Origin: Stenotrophomonas cyclobalanopsidis
GTDB taxonomy: Bacteria > Pseudomonadota > Gammaproteobacteria > Xanthomonadales > Xanthomonadaceae
Length of the DNA: 64,000 nucleotides
Direction: 5' to 3'
Assembly (NCBI RefSeq): GCF_008710035.1
Contig: NZ_VYKI01000009.1
Coordinates: forward strand, 39,920 to 103,919
This document shows, one piece after another, positions 35,733 to 44,649 of the stretch. The notes under the pieces were generated by a model that saw nothing but the letters and a program-made list of their open reading frames with translations, was not told where the DNA came from and did not search any database. Numbering within the stretch: the stretch's first letter is position 1; each line of letters starts with the position of its first letter. Made by a program: the position numbers and the translations under genes.

Positions 35733-36841
35733 CCGCCGTTGCCCTCGGCCGGTGCAGGTGCCGCAGCCGGCGCCTTGGCCGGTGCGCTGCCGTTGGCCGG
35801 CGCGGCGTCGGTGGCGGCGACCTTCAGGCCGGCGCGCAGCTTGCCGGTGCCATCGACGACGATGCGCTCGCCGCCCTGCAGGCCCTGGCGGATCTCGACC
35901 ACGCCGGCACGACGCGCGCCGGTGGTCACATCAACGCGTTCGACAGTGTCGTCGGCCTTGATGCGGTAGATGAAGGTATCGCGACCGACCTGCACCACGG
36001 CGATTTCCGGCACCACCAGCGCGGGGCGCTCGGGGCGGAACAGGCGCACGTCCAGCAGCATGCCCGGGCGCAGCGCGTGGTCGGCGTTGGCAAAGTCGGC
36101 GCGCACGGTCACCGCACGCGTGGCCGGATCGACGCGTGCATCGATGGTGGTCACTTCGCCTTCGAAGGTGCGGCCTGGCCAGGCGACGCTGGTCGCGCTG
36201 ACCTTGTCGCCGTTGGAGAGCGCGGCCATTTCCACTTCCGGCACCTGGAAATCGACGTGCATGCGCTCGATGTCATCGAGGGTGGCGATGACCGTGGTCG
36301 GGGTCAGCAGCGTGCCCGGGCTGACCTGGCGGATGCCGAGCACGCCGGCAAACGGTGCACGTACGCGACGGTCGCCGATGTCCGCCTGCATCTGCGCCAC
36401 GCGCGCTTCGGCGGCGTCGCGGATCGACTTCTGGGTATCGAGGGTGGCGCTGGAGACCAGGCGCTGGGTGGCCAGCTCGCGCTGCCGCTTGTACAGCTGG
36501 TCGGCCTCGTGGAAGGTCGCCTGCGCCTGCACCAGCGCCGCCTCCTGGGCCTGCCCGCGCAGGGTCACGATGGGCGCGCCGGCGGCAACCTGCTGGCCGC
36601 TTTCGAAGTGCACGCGGTCGACGATCTCGCTGACCTTGGCGGTGACGCTGATGGATTCACGGGCCTTGGCCGTGCCCAGCGCCTGCAGGGTGTCGTTCCA
36701 CTGCGAGGGCTGCACGACCTGCGCGGTGACCGGCACCGCTTCGCCCTGCCGACGCGCGGCGGCCTCCTGTTTGCCTGCGCACCCAGCCAGGACGGCCAGG
36801 CTGAGGCCAAGGGCCAGGATCGAAGCAATACGAGCCAACAT
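35729..36841 (-). CDS. RND efflux periplasmic adaptor (membrane fusion lipoprotein)
   Basis: 370 residues. Lipobox LAVLAGC with Cys21 for lipid anchoring in the inner membrane. A lipoyl domain (VHFESGQQVAAGAPIVTL), a coiled-coil hairpin (about 90-150) and beta-barrel parts (APFAGVLGIRQVSPGTLL) follow the HlyD/AcrA order. The Ala/Pro-rich tail (NGSAPAKAPAAAPAPAEG) is unusual and probably unstructured. ATG at 36841 has AGGA 7 nt before it. It is the first gene of the two-gene operon. Confidence 0.93.
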   Translation of the reverse strand: MLARIASILALGLSLAVLAGCAGKQEAAARRQGEAVPVTAQVVQPSQWNDTLQALGTAKARESISVTAKVSEIVDRVHFESGQQVAAGAPIVTLRGQAQEAALVQAQATFHEADQLYKRQRELATQRLVSSATLDTQKSIRDAAEARVAQMQADIGDRRVRAPFAGVLGIRQVSPGTLLTPTTVIATLDDIERMHVDFQVPEVEMAALSNGDKVSATSVAWPGRTFEGEVTTIDARVDPATRAVTVRADFANADHALRPGMLLDVRLFRPERPALVVPEIAVVQVGRDTFIYRIKADDTVERVDVTTGARRAGVVEIRQGLQGGERIVVDGTGKLRAGLKVAATDAAPANGSAPAKAPAAAPAPAEGNGG

Positions 36842-37108
36842 GAAAGGTCCTGGTTGATGCACGGCCGCCGAGTGTAGGCAAGGGGCTGCGAAAGCGATAT
36901 GTGCCAAGCGTTTACTGGCGTGGAACAGGCCCTGCGGTGGCGCCGTGAACCCGTTCCGTGCAAGGCTCGCCGGGGCAGTGTCGGCGTATGTCGGGATGTA
37001 TCCACGCGCACTTTATCGTGCGCTGTCATCGTACAGTCGAGGCTGCCTGGCTGAGGGCGCCAGGCGGGGGTCGGCCCTGGCGGGGTCCGGCCCTGTTTTT
37101 TTTGTCCC

Positions 37109-37301
37109 GGCAGGGCTTGCAGCCCTGCACCTGCGGTAGTGCCGGCCGCTGGCCGGCAACCTCAACAGCAGAAGCGTGCTATCCGTGGGTTGGCGGGGTG
37201 GGTCCGGTTGAGGGGGACGCTGCAAGTACGTCCATGTAAGCTCGGTCGCCGCATCCATGCGGCTCACGCCCCCTCAACCGGACCCACCCCGCCTTCGACA
37301 G
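37109..37301 (+). repeat. Large structured repeat, copy A
   Basis: From 5' to 3': a short hairpin GCAGGGCTTGCAGCCCTGC, a linker with ATCCGTGGGTTGGCGGG, then a perfect 25-bp inverted repeat (arms 37192-37216 and 37269-37293). It encloses a 52-nt core with GCAAGTACGT and the small hairpin CCGCATCCATGCGG, and ends CTTCGACAG. It is the inverse partner of copy B, with arms of different sequence. Confidence 0.85.
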
Positions 37302-37537
37302 TTTTCCGCGATCTGTCAGTCCGTCGTTCTGCTTTGGTGGGTGCCGACCGTTGGTCGGCACTGGGTCGGAGTCCACACAGTAGAGCCACGCCATGCGTGG
37401 ATGAGTTCATTCGATGTCTGACAGATTTCATCCACGCATGGCGTGGATCTACCAGCCGGGCTCCGACCCAATTTTAAATATCGATATCTGACAGATGTAT
37501 CGACCAACGGTCGACACCTACCAACAGCCGCGTGAAC

Positions 37538-37714
37538 CTGTCGAAGGTGGGGCGGTGTCGGATTGCGGGGTGTCCGCCGCATGGATGCGGTGGCCAAGCC
37601 TACAGGAACGTACTTGCGGCGTCCCCGCAATCCGACACCGACCCGCCAACCCACGGATCGCCCGCTTTTGACGTTGCCGTTGATTGCAGCAGGTGCAGGG
37701 CTGCAAGCCCTGCC
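37538..37714 (-). repeat. Large structured repeat, copy B
   Basis: Minus-strand copy of the element at 37109-37301 in the same order: GCAGGGCTTGCAGCCCTGC, ATCCGTGGGTTGGCGGG, 25-nt arms (37546-37570 and 37623-37647, 23 of 25 complementary) and a 52-nt core that is identical to copy A at 42 positions. The arms differ from those of copy A at many positions on both sides. Confidence 0.85.
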
Positions 37715-37727
37715 AAAACCCCACCCC

Positions 37728-38711
37728 TCAGACCGTGATGGTCTGGGTCAGCGACTCCCACGTCGGCGGCACCGGCCACGCAGCCGCCTGGTTGCCATCC
37801 AGCACCCGCCGCAGGTCACGCGGATCAATCTGCGGGGCCAGCACACGCACCAGCTCCAGCGCGTAATCACGCAGCACCCGGTCGCGCGGCAGCACCGCCC
37901 ACGCGATGCACTCGGTGATCGGCTCCGGCGCCGGCCACGCGCGCAGGTCTTCGTCATTGGCACTCACGGCCATCTCGGCCAGCAGGCCGACGCCGAGGCC
38001 GGTGCGCACATAGGTCTTGATCAGGTCCGCATCCAGCGCGGTCAGCGCCAGGTCCGGCACCAGACCGTTGGCTGCGAAAGCACGCTGCAGCGAGGAATTA
38101 GGGCGGGTGGAGGATTCGTAGCTGATCAGTGGCTGGCGGGACAGCGCGACCAGGTCCGGCGCGCGGCCGGCACGGTCCAGCGGGTGGCCCTTGGGCACCA
38201 CCACCAGCCGGCGCCAGCGGAACAGCGGTACGGCGATGCCATCGGTCGGTTCGCCACCGGCCGTGCTGATGATCGCGATATCGGCATCACCCTGGTTCAG
38301 CCGGTCCAGCGCATCGGCCTCACCGGCCTGCTGCAGGTGCACGCTCACCTGCGGGTAGGCCTGCTTGATCGCTGCCACCGCCGGCGGCAGCACGAAGCGC
38401 GCCTGGGTGTGGGTGGTGGTCAGGATCAGCTGGCCCTGGCTTTCGCGGCGCTGATTGGCGGCATAGGTGCGGATGTTGTTGGCCTCGGCCAGCACCGCGC
38501 GGGCGCGGGTGATCACTTCGGTACCTGCCGGGGTGACCGATTCCAGGCTGCGCCCCTTGCGCACGAACAGCAGGAAGCCCAGCTCGTCCTCCAGCTGCTT
38601 GAGCTGCTTGGACAGGCCTGGCTGGGTGGCGTGCACGCGCGAGGCCGCGAGCGTGATGTTCATCTCGGCGTCGGCAATGGCGACCAGGTAGCGCAGCTGG
38701 GTAAGCGTCAT
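37728..38711 (-). CDS. cysB: LysR-family regulator, CysB-like
   Basis: 327 residues. N-terminal winged HTH (MTLTQLRYLVAIADAEMNIT and ATQPGLSKQLKQLEDELG), then a LysR substrate domain with TTTHTQARFVLPPAV, as in CysB and Cbl. CysB senses acetylserine and activates sulfur-assimilation genes. It is divergent from cysK with a 209-nt gap, which supports a role in cysteine synthesis. Cbl or another CysB-like paralogue is the alternative. Confidence 0.87.
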   Translation of the reverse strand: MTLTQLRYLVAIADAEMNITLAASRVHATQPGLSKQLKQLEDELGFLLFVRKGRSLESVTPAGTEVITRARAVLAEANNIRTYAANQRRESQGQLILTTTHTQARFVLPPAVAAIKQAYPQVSVHLQQAGEADALDRLNQGDADIAIISTAGGEPTDGIAVPLFRWRRLVVVPKGHPLDRAGRAPDLVALSRQPLISYESSTRPNSSLQRAFAANGLVPDLALTALDADLIKTYVRTGLGVGLLAEMAVSANDEDLRAWPAPEPITECIAWAVLPRDRVLRDYALELVRVLAPQIDPRDLRRVLDGNQAAAWPVPPTWESLTQTITV

Positions 38712-38765
38712 GGCGGGCGGGGGCGCGGGGGGCGGAGGTTCACTCTAGGGTCTATTGCCATCACC

Positions 38766-38801
38766 AGCTTATAACCAAACGTTGTTTAAGAAAGGTATCT
38801 G
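38766..38801. promoter_or_regulatory. Candidate CysB-binding/promoter region
   Basis: An AT-rich island (CTTATAACCAAACGTTGTTT, then AAGAAAGGTATCTGG) in an otherwise GC-rich divergent gap between cysB and cysK. Its ATAACC / GGTAT half-sites resemble CysB sites, whose consensus is loose. Confidence 0.4.
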
Positions 38802-38920
38802 GTCATTTCCGGGCGTCATAAGCCGGCGCTACGGTCAGCCGGCAGCCGCTGGCCTGAACGGCCAGCCTCCCCCCTTCCGCCCGCCGGCCCCCCGGCGCGG
38901 CCCGCTTCCGGAGCGCTTCC

Positions 38921-39880
38921 ATGGCCCTGTACGACTCCATCCTCGACACCATCGGCAACACCCCCATCGTCAAACTGCAGCGCCTGGCTCCGCAGGGCGT
39001 CACCGTGTACGCCAAGGTCGAGTCGTTCAACCCGGGCGGCTCGGTGAAGGACCGCTTGGCGCTGGCCATCATCCTCGACGCCGAAGAACGCGGCCTGCTC
39101 AAGCCCGGCGACACGATCGTGGAGGCCACTTCGGGCAACACCGGCGTGGCCCTGGCGATGGTCGCCGCCGCGCGCGGCTACAAGTTCGTGGCCACCATGG
39201 TCGAGACCTTCTCGGTGGAGCGCCGCAAGCTGATGCGCGCCTATGGCGCCAAGGTGATCCTGACCCCGGCCGCCGAACGCGGCAGCGGCATGGTGCGCAG
39301 GGCGCGCGAGCTGGCCGAAGAGCACGGCTGGTTCCTCGCCAGCCAGTTCGCCAACCCGGCCAACCCGGCCTACCACCGCAACACCACGGCGGCGGAGATC
39401 CTGCGCGACTTCGCCGGCAGGCGCCTGGACTACTTCGTCAGCGGCTGGGGCACCGGCGGCACCCTCACCGGCGTCGGCGAAGTGCTGAAGGTCGCGCGCC
39501 CGCAGACCCGCATCGTCGCCACCGAACCGGCCGGCGCCGCGCTGCTGAAGGGCGATGACTGGAAGCCGCACAAGATCCAGGGCTGGACCCCGGATTTTGT
39601 GCCGGACGTGCTCAACCGCGACGTGGTCGATGAACTGCTCACCGTCGAGGACGACCGCGCCATCGCCACCGCGCGCCGCTTGGCGGCGGAGGAAGGCATC
39701 TTCGTCGGCATCTCCGCCGGCGCGACGCTCGCCAGCGCGCTGGACGTGGCCGCCCGCGCCGAGCCGGGCGCGGTGATCCTGGCGATGCTGCCGGACACCG
39801 GTGAACGCTACTTCTCCACGCCGCTGTTCGCCGATGTGAACGAAGGTTCCGACGACGACTGGCTGGCCGGCCTGCCCTAA
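38921..39880 (+). CDS. cysK: Cysteine synthase A (O-acetylserine sulfhydrylase)
   Basis: 319 residues, fold-type II PLP enzyme. The PLP Lys is in NPGGSVKDRLAL near 45; the substrate loop is TSGNTGVAL near 72-80; the glycine-rich phosphate loop is GWGTGGTLTGVGE near 178. It converts O-acetylserine and sulfide to cysteine. Divergent from cysB. It could be named CysM in some annotations. Confidence 0.93.
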   Translation: MALYDSILDTIGNTPIVKLQRLAPQGVTVYAKVESFNPGGSVKDRLALAIILDAEERGLLKPGDTIVEATSGNTGVALAMVAAARGYKFVATMVETFSVERRKLMRAYGAKVILTPAAERGSGMVRRARELAEEHGWFLASQFANPANPAYHRNTTAAEILRDFAGRRLDYFVSGWGTGGTLTGVGEVLKVARPQTRIVATEPAGAALLKGDDWKPHKIQGWTPDFVPDVLNRDVVDELLTVEDDRAIATARRLAAEEGIFVGISAGATLASALDVAARAEPGAVILAMLPDTGERYFSTPLFADVNEGSDDDWLAGLP

Positions 39881-39904
39881 GCGGCACGGGTTGGTCACCC
39901 CACG

Positions 39905-39961
39905 GTAGCGCGGGGCCCTGCCCGGCGTTTTCGTTTTCCGCCGGGCATGGCCCGGCGCTAC
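39905..39961. repeat. SMAG doublet after cysK
   Basis: GTAGCGCGGGGCCCTGCCCGG at 39905, with the inverted GCCGGGCATGGCCCGGC...CTAC ending near 39961. Nothing else is seen in 39881-40119. Confidence 0.8.
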
Positions 39962-40119
39962 CACTTCAGCCTGCGTGAAGGTTATTGCCCCCATCGTGCG
40001 CAAGGGCCGTAATCGCAGCGCGTGAGACGGTCATGACGCAGCATGGATGCCCTCTCCACTACGGTGGGTGCAGCCAGCGCGGGCACGGCGCGCAACTAAA
40101 ACAGGCAGGAGACGGACGC

Positions 40120-40716
40120 ATGAAGATCGAAGTGTGGCAGGGCGACATCACGACCCTGGCGGTGGATGCGATCGTCAACGCGGCCAACGAAACCCTGCTC
40201 GGCGGGGGCGGTGTGGACGGTGCCATCCACCGTGCAGCCGGACCGGGGCTGCTGGCCGAGTGCGAACGCCTGCCGGAACTGCGCCCGGGTGTGCGCTGCC
40301 CGACCGGCGAAGTGCGTGCCACCGACGCTCATGCATTGCCCGCGCGGCACGTGCTGCACACGGTCGGCCCGGTCTGGCATGACGGCCAACGCGACGAACC
40401 CGCCCTGCTGGCCAACTGCTACTGGAAATCGCTGCAGCTGGCCGAATCGCTGGGCGTGCAGTCGATCGCGTTCCCGGCCATCAGCTGCGGCGTCTACGGC
40501 TACCCGCTGTACCAGGCCGCGCAGGTGGCGGTGACCGAGACGCTGGCGTGGCAGCGCAGCCATGCGCAGCCGATGCGCATCGTGCTGGTGGCGTTCAATA
40601 CCGCCACGGCGAAGGCCTATCAGCAGGCGTTGAGTGCGGCCGGCCAGGCGGTAGAGGCCGAACGCATCCTGCCGCAGCCGCCGCTGGGTGATGCCGGGTA
40701 CGCTGCGGCGCATTGA
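40120..40716 (+). CDS. Macrodomain protein, O-acetyl-ADP-ribose deacetylase-like
   Basis: 198 residues. Macro (ADP-ribose-binding) domain with QGDITTL, the substrate-lining [20 protein letters not shown] and [11 protein letters not shown]. It is YmdB-like: deacetylates O-acetyl-ADP-ribose or removes ADP-ribose from proteins. ATG at 40120 has AGGAG 9 nt before it; the frame upstream to 39985 is not family-like. The C-terminal 25 residues extend past the domain. Confidence 0.9.
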   Translation: MKIEVWQGDITTLAVDAIVNAANETLLGGGGVDGAIHRAAGPGLLAECERLPELRPGVRCPTGEVRATDAHALPARHVLHTVGPVWHDGQRDEPALLANCYWKSLQLAESLGVQSIAFPAISCGVYGYPLYQAAQVAVTETLAWQRSHAQPMRIVLVAFNTATAKAYQQALSAAGQAVEAERILPQPPLGDAGYAAAH

Positions 40717-40741
40717 CACCCAGCAGGGTGGGTGGCGGAAA

Positions 40742-40805
40742 CGCCATCCACGCATGGCGTGGTTCTACCGGTGATGCCGATCATCCACGCGTGGCGTGGA
40801 TCTAC
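40742..40805 (-). repeat. Two SMAG hairpins; one supplies a stop codon
   Basis: Minus strand GTAGAACCACGCC (ending at 40742) and GTAGATCCACGCC (from 40805), 11 nt apart. The TAG of the first is the stop codon of the lipoprotein frame at 40765, and the end of that frame is encoded by the second repeat. Confidence 0.85.
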
Positions 40806-41549
40806 TGTGCGATTCGGCCGGCGCGTTGCTGCGCTGGACATCCAGGGTGAACGCGCCGTTCTCCTCCTCATCCAGGCTGCTGACGTTGAGCGTGTAGCGG
40901 CCCGGCTGCAGCAGCAGGCTGAGGCGCGAATCGCTGCCTTCGCCGCCATCGTCGTTCTCGGCATCCTGGCCCTCGCCCTCCAGCGCCAGCAGGGTATCGA
41001 ACACGTCCGAACGCAGATCGATGGTGTAGAGGCCGGCCGTGTCCACCTGCAGCGTGTACGCCTGCGACGACTCCAGCAGCAGGTCGGACACATGGCCCGC
41101 GTTGATGATCGGCGAGCCGTCGTGGGGCTTCAGCACTTCCGCGCGCAGCCGGAACGGGCCGTAGGTCTCCGGCGCATTGGCGTTCACCGCCACCTGGTAA
41201 CTGCCGCCACCCTCGGCACGGAACGCGACAGCAACGTCGCCGCCCTCGTAGTGGGTGCGGCTGCGGGCCACCACCTTGCCGTCGTGGAAGACGGTCATCG
41301 CGCCGCGTAGGGTGCCGGTCAACGTGATGCCGACGCGCTGCTTGTCCTGCACGGTGATCTGGTACAGCTGATGGCGGCTGCCGTTGTTGAAGTTCATGCC
41401 GCTGCGCGCCGTGATCTCGCCGGACACCGGCCTGTCGAACTGCAGCACGGGCACCCTGCCCGCCGGCTCGGCCGGGCCGGTACGGTACGGTTGCAGCCTG
41501 CCACGGACAGCAGCGTGGCGATGGCCAGCGCGATTGCGGTGGTACGCAT
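40765..41549 (-). pseudogene. Lipoprotein gene with a PPC-like domain, frameshifted by a 5-bp duplication
   Basis: ATG at 41549 (GGAGAA 6 nt before it) starts MRTTAIALAIATLLSVAGC, a lipoprotein signal with a clear lipobox. Then comes NRT and the frame breaks: CGTAC is present twice at 41479-41490. Removing one copy restores NRTGPAEPAGRVPVLQFDRP and the rest. The remaining frame has a pre-peptidase C-terminal-like beta domain (YTLQVDTAGLYTIDLRSD, then LLLQPGRYTLNVSS), about 250 residues in all. It ends in repeat-derived codons with TAG from a SMAG. It may be a real mutation, a slippage switch or a sequencing error. Confidence 0.78.
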
Positions 41550-41685
41550 TGGGATTCTCCATGGCCTTTGCGGAAAGCCCTGGCGCACAGGCCCTGCGCA
41601 GGGGAGCAGCAACGATACCCACAAAAGCAGACGCCGGCATGATGCCGGCGCCTGCGGTGTTACCTCATGCGGGGAAGCAGGCGGC

Positions 41686-42690
41686 TCAGCCGTTCCACTT
41701 GCCCAGCGCGGCCAGGCCGTTGTCCTTGGCGCGCTCGTACACGGTCTTCTGTGCAGCGGCGTAGTTGCCCTTCATGTCCTTGGCCCACAGCTTCAGCGCG
41801 GCCTGCTGCATGGCGCGGCCGTAGGAGAAGCTCAGCGGCCACGGCAGGTTGCCCAGCTGGTTCATCGCGTTCAGGTGCTCGGTCGACTGCTCGTCGGTCT
41901 GGCCACCGGACAGGAACACCACGCCCGGCAGGATCGCCGGCACGGTGCTCTTCAGGCACATCACGGTGGACTCGGCCACTTCCTCGACATCGGCCTGCTC
42001 ATCGCAGCCCTTGCCGGAGATGACCATCGAGGCCTTCAGGATGGTGCCTTCCAGCAGCACGTTCTGCTGGTACAGCGCATCGAACAGCGAACGCAGGGTG
42101 GCTTCAGTGACTTCGTAGCAGGTCTCGATGTCGTGGTCGCCGTCCATGATCACTTCCGGCTCGACCATCGGCACCAGGCCGCATTCCTGGCACAGGGCGG
42201 CATAGCGGGCCAGCGCATGGGCGTTGGACTCGATGCAGGTGCCCGACGGGGTGTTGTCGCCGATATTGATGACCGCACGCCACTTGGCGAAGCGCGCACC
42301 CAGCTTGTAGTACTCCTGCAGGCGCTCACGCAGGCCGTCGAGGCCTTCGGTGACCAGCTCGCCCGGGCAGCCGGCCAGCGGATGTGCACCCTTGTCCACC
42401 TTGATGCCCGGAATCATGCCGTGGTCGGCCATGTACTTGGCGAACGGCACGCCGTCCTTGGTCGACTGGCGGATGGTTTCGTCGTACAGGATGGCGCCGG
42501 AAATGTGCTCGTTGAGCTTCGGCGTGGTCAGCAGCAGCTCGCGGTAGGCACGACGGTTCTCCTCGGTGTTCTCGATACCGACGCCGGCGAAACGCTTGGC
42601 GATGGTAGCGGTGGATTCGTCGATCGCGATGATGCCCTTGCCCGGGGCGACCATGGCCTGGGCGGTTTCAGCCAGCTGTTCGATGCTCAT
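41686..42690 (-). CDS. Class I fructose-bisphosphate aldolase
   Basis: 334 residues, Schiff-base type: AIDESTATIAKRF near 25, VINIGDNTPSG, and the lysine-containing EGTILKASMV near 220. It interconverts fructose 1,6-bisphosphate with DHAP and G3P in glycolysis and gluconeogenesis. Start MSIEQLAETAQ at 42690. pyk lies upstream on the same strand with a hairpin between. It is the eukaryote-type class I enzyme; class II FbaA is the more usual type in gammaproteobacteria. Confidence 0.93.
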   Translation of the reverse strand: MSIEQLAETAQAMVAPGKGIIAIDESTATIAKRFAGVGIENTEENRRAYRELLLTTPKLNEHISGAILYDETIRQSTKDGVPFAKYMADHGMIPGIKVDKGAHPLAGCPGELVTEGLDGLRERLQEYYKLGARFAKWRAVINIGDNTPSGTCIESNAHALARYAALCQECGLVPMVEPEVIMDGDHDIETCYEVTEATLRSLFDALYQQNVLLEGTILKASMVISGKGCDEQADVEEVAESTVMCLKSTVPAILPGVVFLSGGQTDEQSTEHLNAMNQLGNLPWPLSFSYGRAMQQAALKLWAKDMKGNYAAAQKTVYERAKDNGLAALGKWNG

Positions 42691-42912
42691 GTATTTCCTG
42701 TGGCGGGTGCGGGAAAAACGTAAGTATAGCCCCGCTGCCCGTTGCCTCGCCGTCGAGGACAGGATGGAAACGCTTCCATGTCTGCGCAGGACAGACATTG
42801 ACCCTTGCGGACTGAGCGTGGGTACCACGCAAACCCGTATGCCGGGACGAGTGCCCCCTGAGTCAGGGGGCGGCCGCGCAGCGGCGGGGGTCTGGATGCT
42901 GGTAAGAAGGGG

Positions 42913-42939
42913 CCCACGATCTGCACAGCAGATCGTGGG
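42913..42939 (-). terminator. Hairpin after pyk
   Basis: Perfect 12-bp stem CCCACGATCTGC / GCAGATCGTGGG with loop ACA, 29 nt past the pyk stop, followed leftward by CCCCTTCTTACC. A weak T tail makes it a moderate terminator. Nothing else is seen in 42691-42968. Confidence 0.65.
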
Positions 42940-42968
42940 GCGGCAGCGCGCATGCGATGGCGCGTACC

Positions 42969-44435
42969 TTACAGATCGCCCAGGCCGCTGGCACGCCCGT
43001 CCTGGCCCACTTCCAGCAGGCGCAGCGTATTGGTGGCGCCGTGGGTTTCCATGTGCTCGCCGCTGGTGAACACGACGCGGTCACCGGCCTGCAGCAGGTC
43101 CGATTCCACCAGCAGGCGGATGCTGCCGCGTGCGGCTTCGCGCGGGGTCAGGCCACGGCTGTCGAAGTTGATCGGGTAAACATCGCGCATCAACGCCATC
43201 TGGCGGCGGGCGCCGTCATGGCGGGTCACCGCGAACACCGGTGCCTTGGCGCGGAAGCGCGACAGGTAACGGGCGGTACCACCGGATTCGGTCATCGCCA
43301 CGATGGCACGCACGCCCACGTGCTGCGACAGGAACATGGTGGCCATGGCGATGGCCTGGTCGGCACGCTCCAGGTTGCGCGGCGAGGCGTTGAAGTCGGT
43401 TTCGGTCTGGAACTGGCGCTCGGCGCCCAGGCAGATGCGGGCCATCGCTTCGACTGCCTTCACCGGGTAGGCACCGGCGGCGGTTTCGGCCGACAGCATC
43501 ACCGCATCGGTACCGTCGATGACCGAGTTGGCCACGTCCAGCACTTCGGCACGGGTCGGGATCGGGCTTTCCACCATCGACTGCAGCATCTGCGTCGCAG
43601 TGATCACTACCTTGTTCTGCGCCAGCGAGGCCTTGATGATCTTCTTCTGCAGGCCCGGCAGCTCGGCATCGCCGATTTCCACGCCGAGGTCGCCACGGGC
43701 CACCATCACCACGTCACTGGCTTCGACGATTTCTTCCAGGTTCTCGATGGCTTCGGTGCGCTCGATCTTGGACACCAGCGCGGCGTAGCAGCCGTGCGAT
43801 TCGGCGATCTGGCGGGCATCGTTCATGTCCTGCGCGTTGCGGCAGAAGGACACGGCGATGAAGTCGACGCCGATCTTGGCGACGATGCCGATCAGTTCCT
43901 TGTCGCGCTCGGTCAGCGCGCCCAGCGACAGGCCACCGCCCTGCTTGTTCAGGCCCTTGCGGTCGGACAGCGCGCCATCGTTGAGCACGGTGTTGATGAT
44001 GCGCTCGCCCTGCACTTCAACCACCTGCAGCTGCATCAGGCCATCGTCGAGCAGCAGCACATCGCCCGGGCCCACGTCCTGCGGCAGGCCGAGGTAGCTC
44101 ACGCCCACCTGGCTGGCATCGCCCGGGCCGGCGTTGTCGCTGGCGATCAGGTCGAAGCGGTCACCGGCCTTCAGGTACACCTTGCCTTCGGCAAAGCGCT
44201 CGATGCGGATCTTCGGGCCCGGCAGGTCGGCCAGGATGCCCACTTCCACGCCCACGCGGGCTGCGGCCGCGCGGACGTCGGCGGCGCGCTTGGCCTGGCC
44301 GGACGGGTCACCGTGGCTGAAGTTGAGGCGAACCACGTTCACGCCTGCGCGGAACAGATCCTCCAGCACGCCCGGCGGGTCGGTCGCCGGACCGAGGGTG
44401 GCTAGGATCTTGGTGCGACGCTGACGCTCGAACAT
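42969..44435 (-). CDS. pyk: Pyruvate kinase
   Basis: 488 residues. It has TKILATLGPATD near the N-terminus, VRLNFSHGD, the metal/substrate block VMVARGDLGVEI and the signature MVESPIPTRAEVLDVANSVIDG. It transfers phosphate from PEP to ADP. It is in a leftward group with the phosphatase and pgk. It belongs to the PykA or PykF type; this cannot be settled here. Confidence 0.96.
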   Translation of the reverse strand: MFERQRRTKILATLGPATDPPGVLEDLFRAGVNVVRLNFSHGDPSGQAKRAADVRAAAARVGVEVGILADLPGPKIRIERFAEGKVYLKAGDRFDLIASDNAGPGDASQVGVSYLGLPQDVGPGDVLLLDDGLMQLQVVEVQGERIINTVLNDGALSDRKGLNKQGGGLSLGALTERDKELIGIVAKIGVDFIAVSFCRNAQDMNDARQIAESHGCYAALVSKIERTEAIENLEEIVEASDVVMVARGDLGVEIGDAELPGLQKKIIKASLAQNKVVITATQMLQSMVESPIPTRAEVLDVANSVIDGTDAVMLSAETAAGAYPVKAVEAMARICLGAERQFQTETDFNASPRNLERADQAIAMATMFLSQHVGVRAIVAMTESGGTARYLSRFRAKAPVFAVTRHDGARRQMALMRDVYPINFDSRGLTPREAARGSIRLLVESDLLQAGDRVVFTSGEHMETHGATNTLRLLEVGQDGRASGLGDL

Positions 44436-44570
44436 GGTGACTGGGCCTCTCCCGTTAAAGGTGGGAAATTAGCACATCCTTCACGCCCCATGTATACGGT
44501 TACAGCCTTGGCGCGCCTGACTCTGCGGGACATCGAACGGACATGTTCCGGACATAGGCTGGCCGAGGCC

Positions 44571-44632
44571 CGCCGGGCATGGCCCGGCGCTACCTGTCGA
44601 TCCGCCCCGGTAGCGCCGGGCCATGCCCGGCG
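44571..44632. repeat. SMAG doublet between pyk and the phosphatase gene
   Basis: CGCCGGGCATGGCCCGGCG with CTAC ending at 44593, and GTAGCGCCGGGCCATGCCCGG from 44610. Inverted pair of the same subfamily as at 19483. Confidence 0.83.
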
Positions 44633-44649
44633 ACCGGGAGCGCCAAAAC

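Larger units (their letters stand above)
36842..37727. other. 886-nt gene-free region rich in repeats
   Basis: No supported gene; the open frames here are short, overlap repeats and lack ribosome sites. It contains two inverted copies of a large structured repeat (37109-37301 and 37538-37714). It also holds several SMAG hairpins: GTAGTGCCGGCC at 37137, one ending TCGGCA at about 37337-37360, GTAGAGCCACGCC at 37381, a CTAC-ended one at about 37427-37451, and one at about 37498-37522. A T-rich run lies at 37096-37104. Confidence 0.8.

Noticed and set aside
36945..37738. Several short open frames between the RND adaptor gene and cysB
   Set aside because: All run over SMAG and large structured repeats, overlap each other on both strands and lack ribosome sites.
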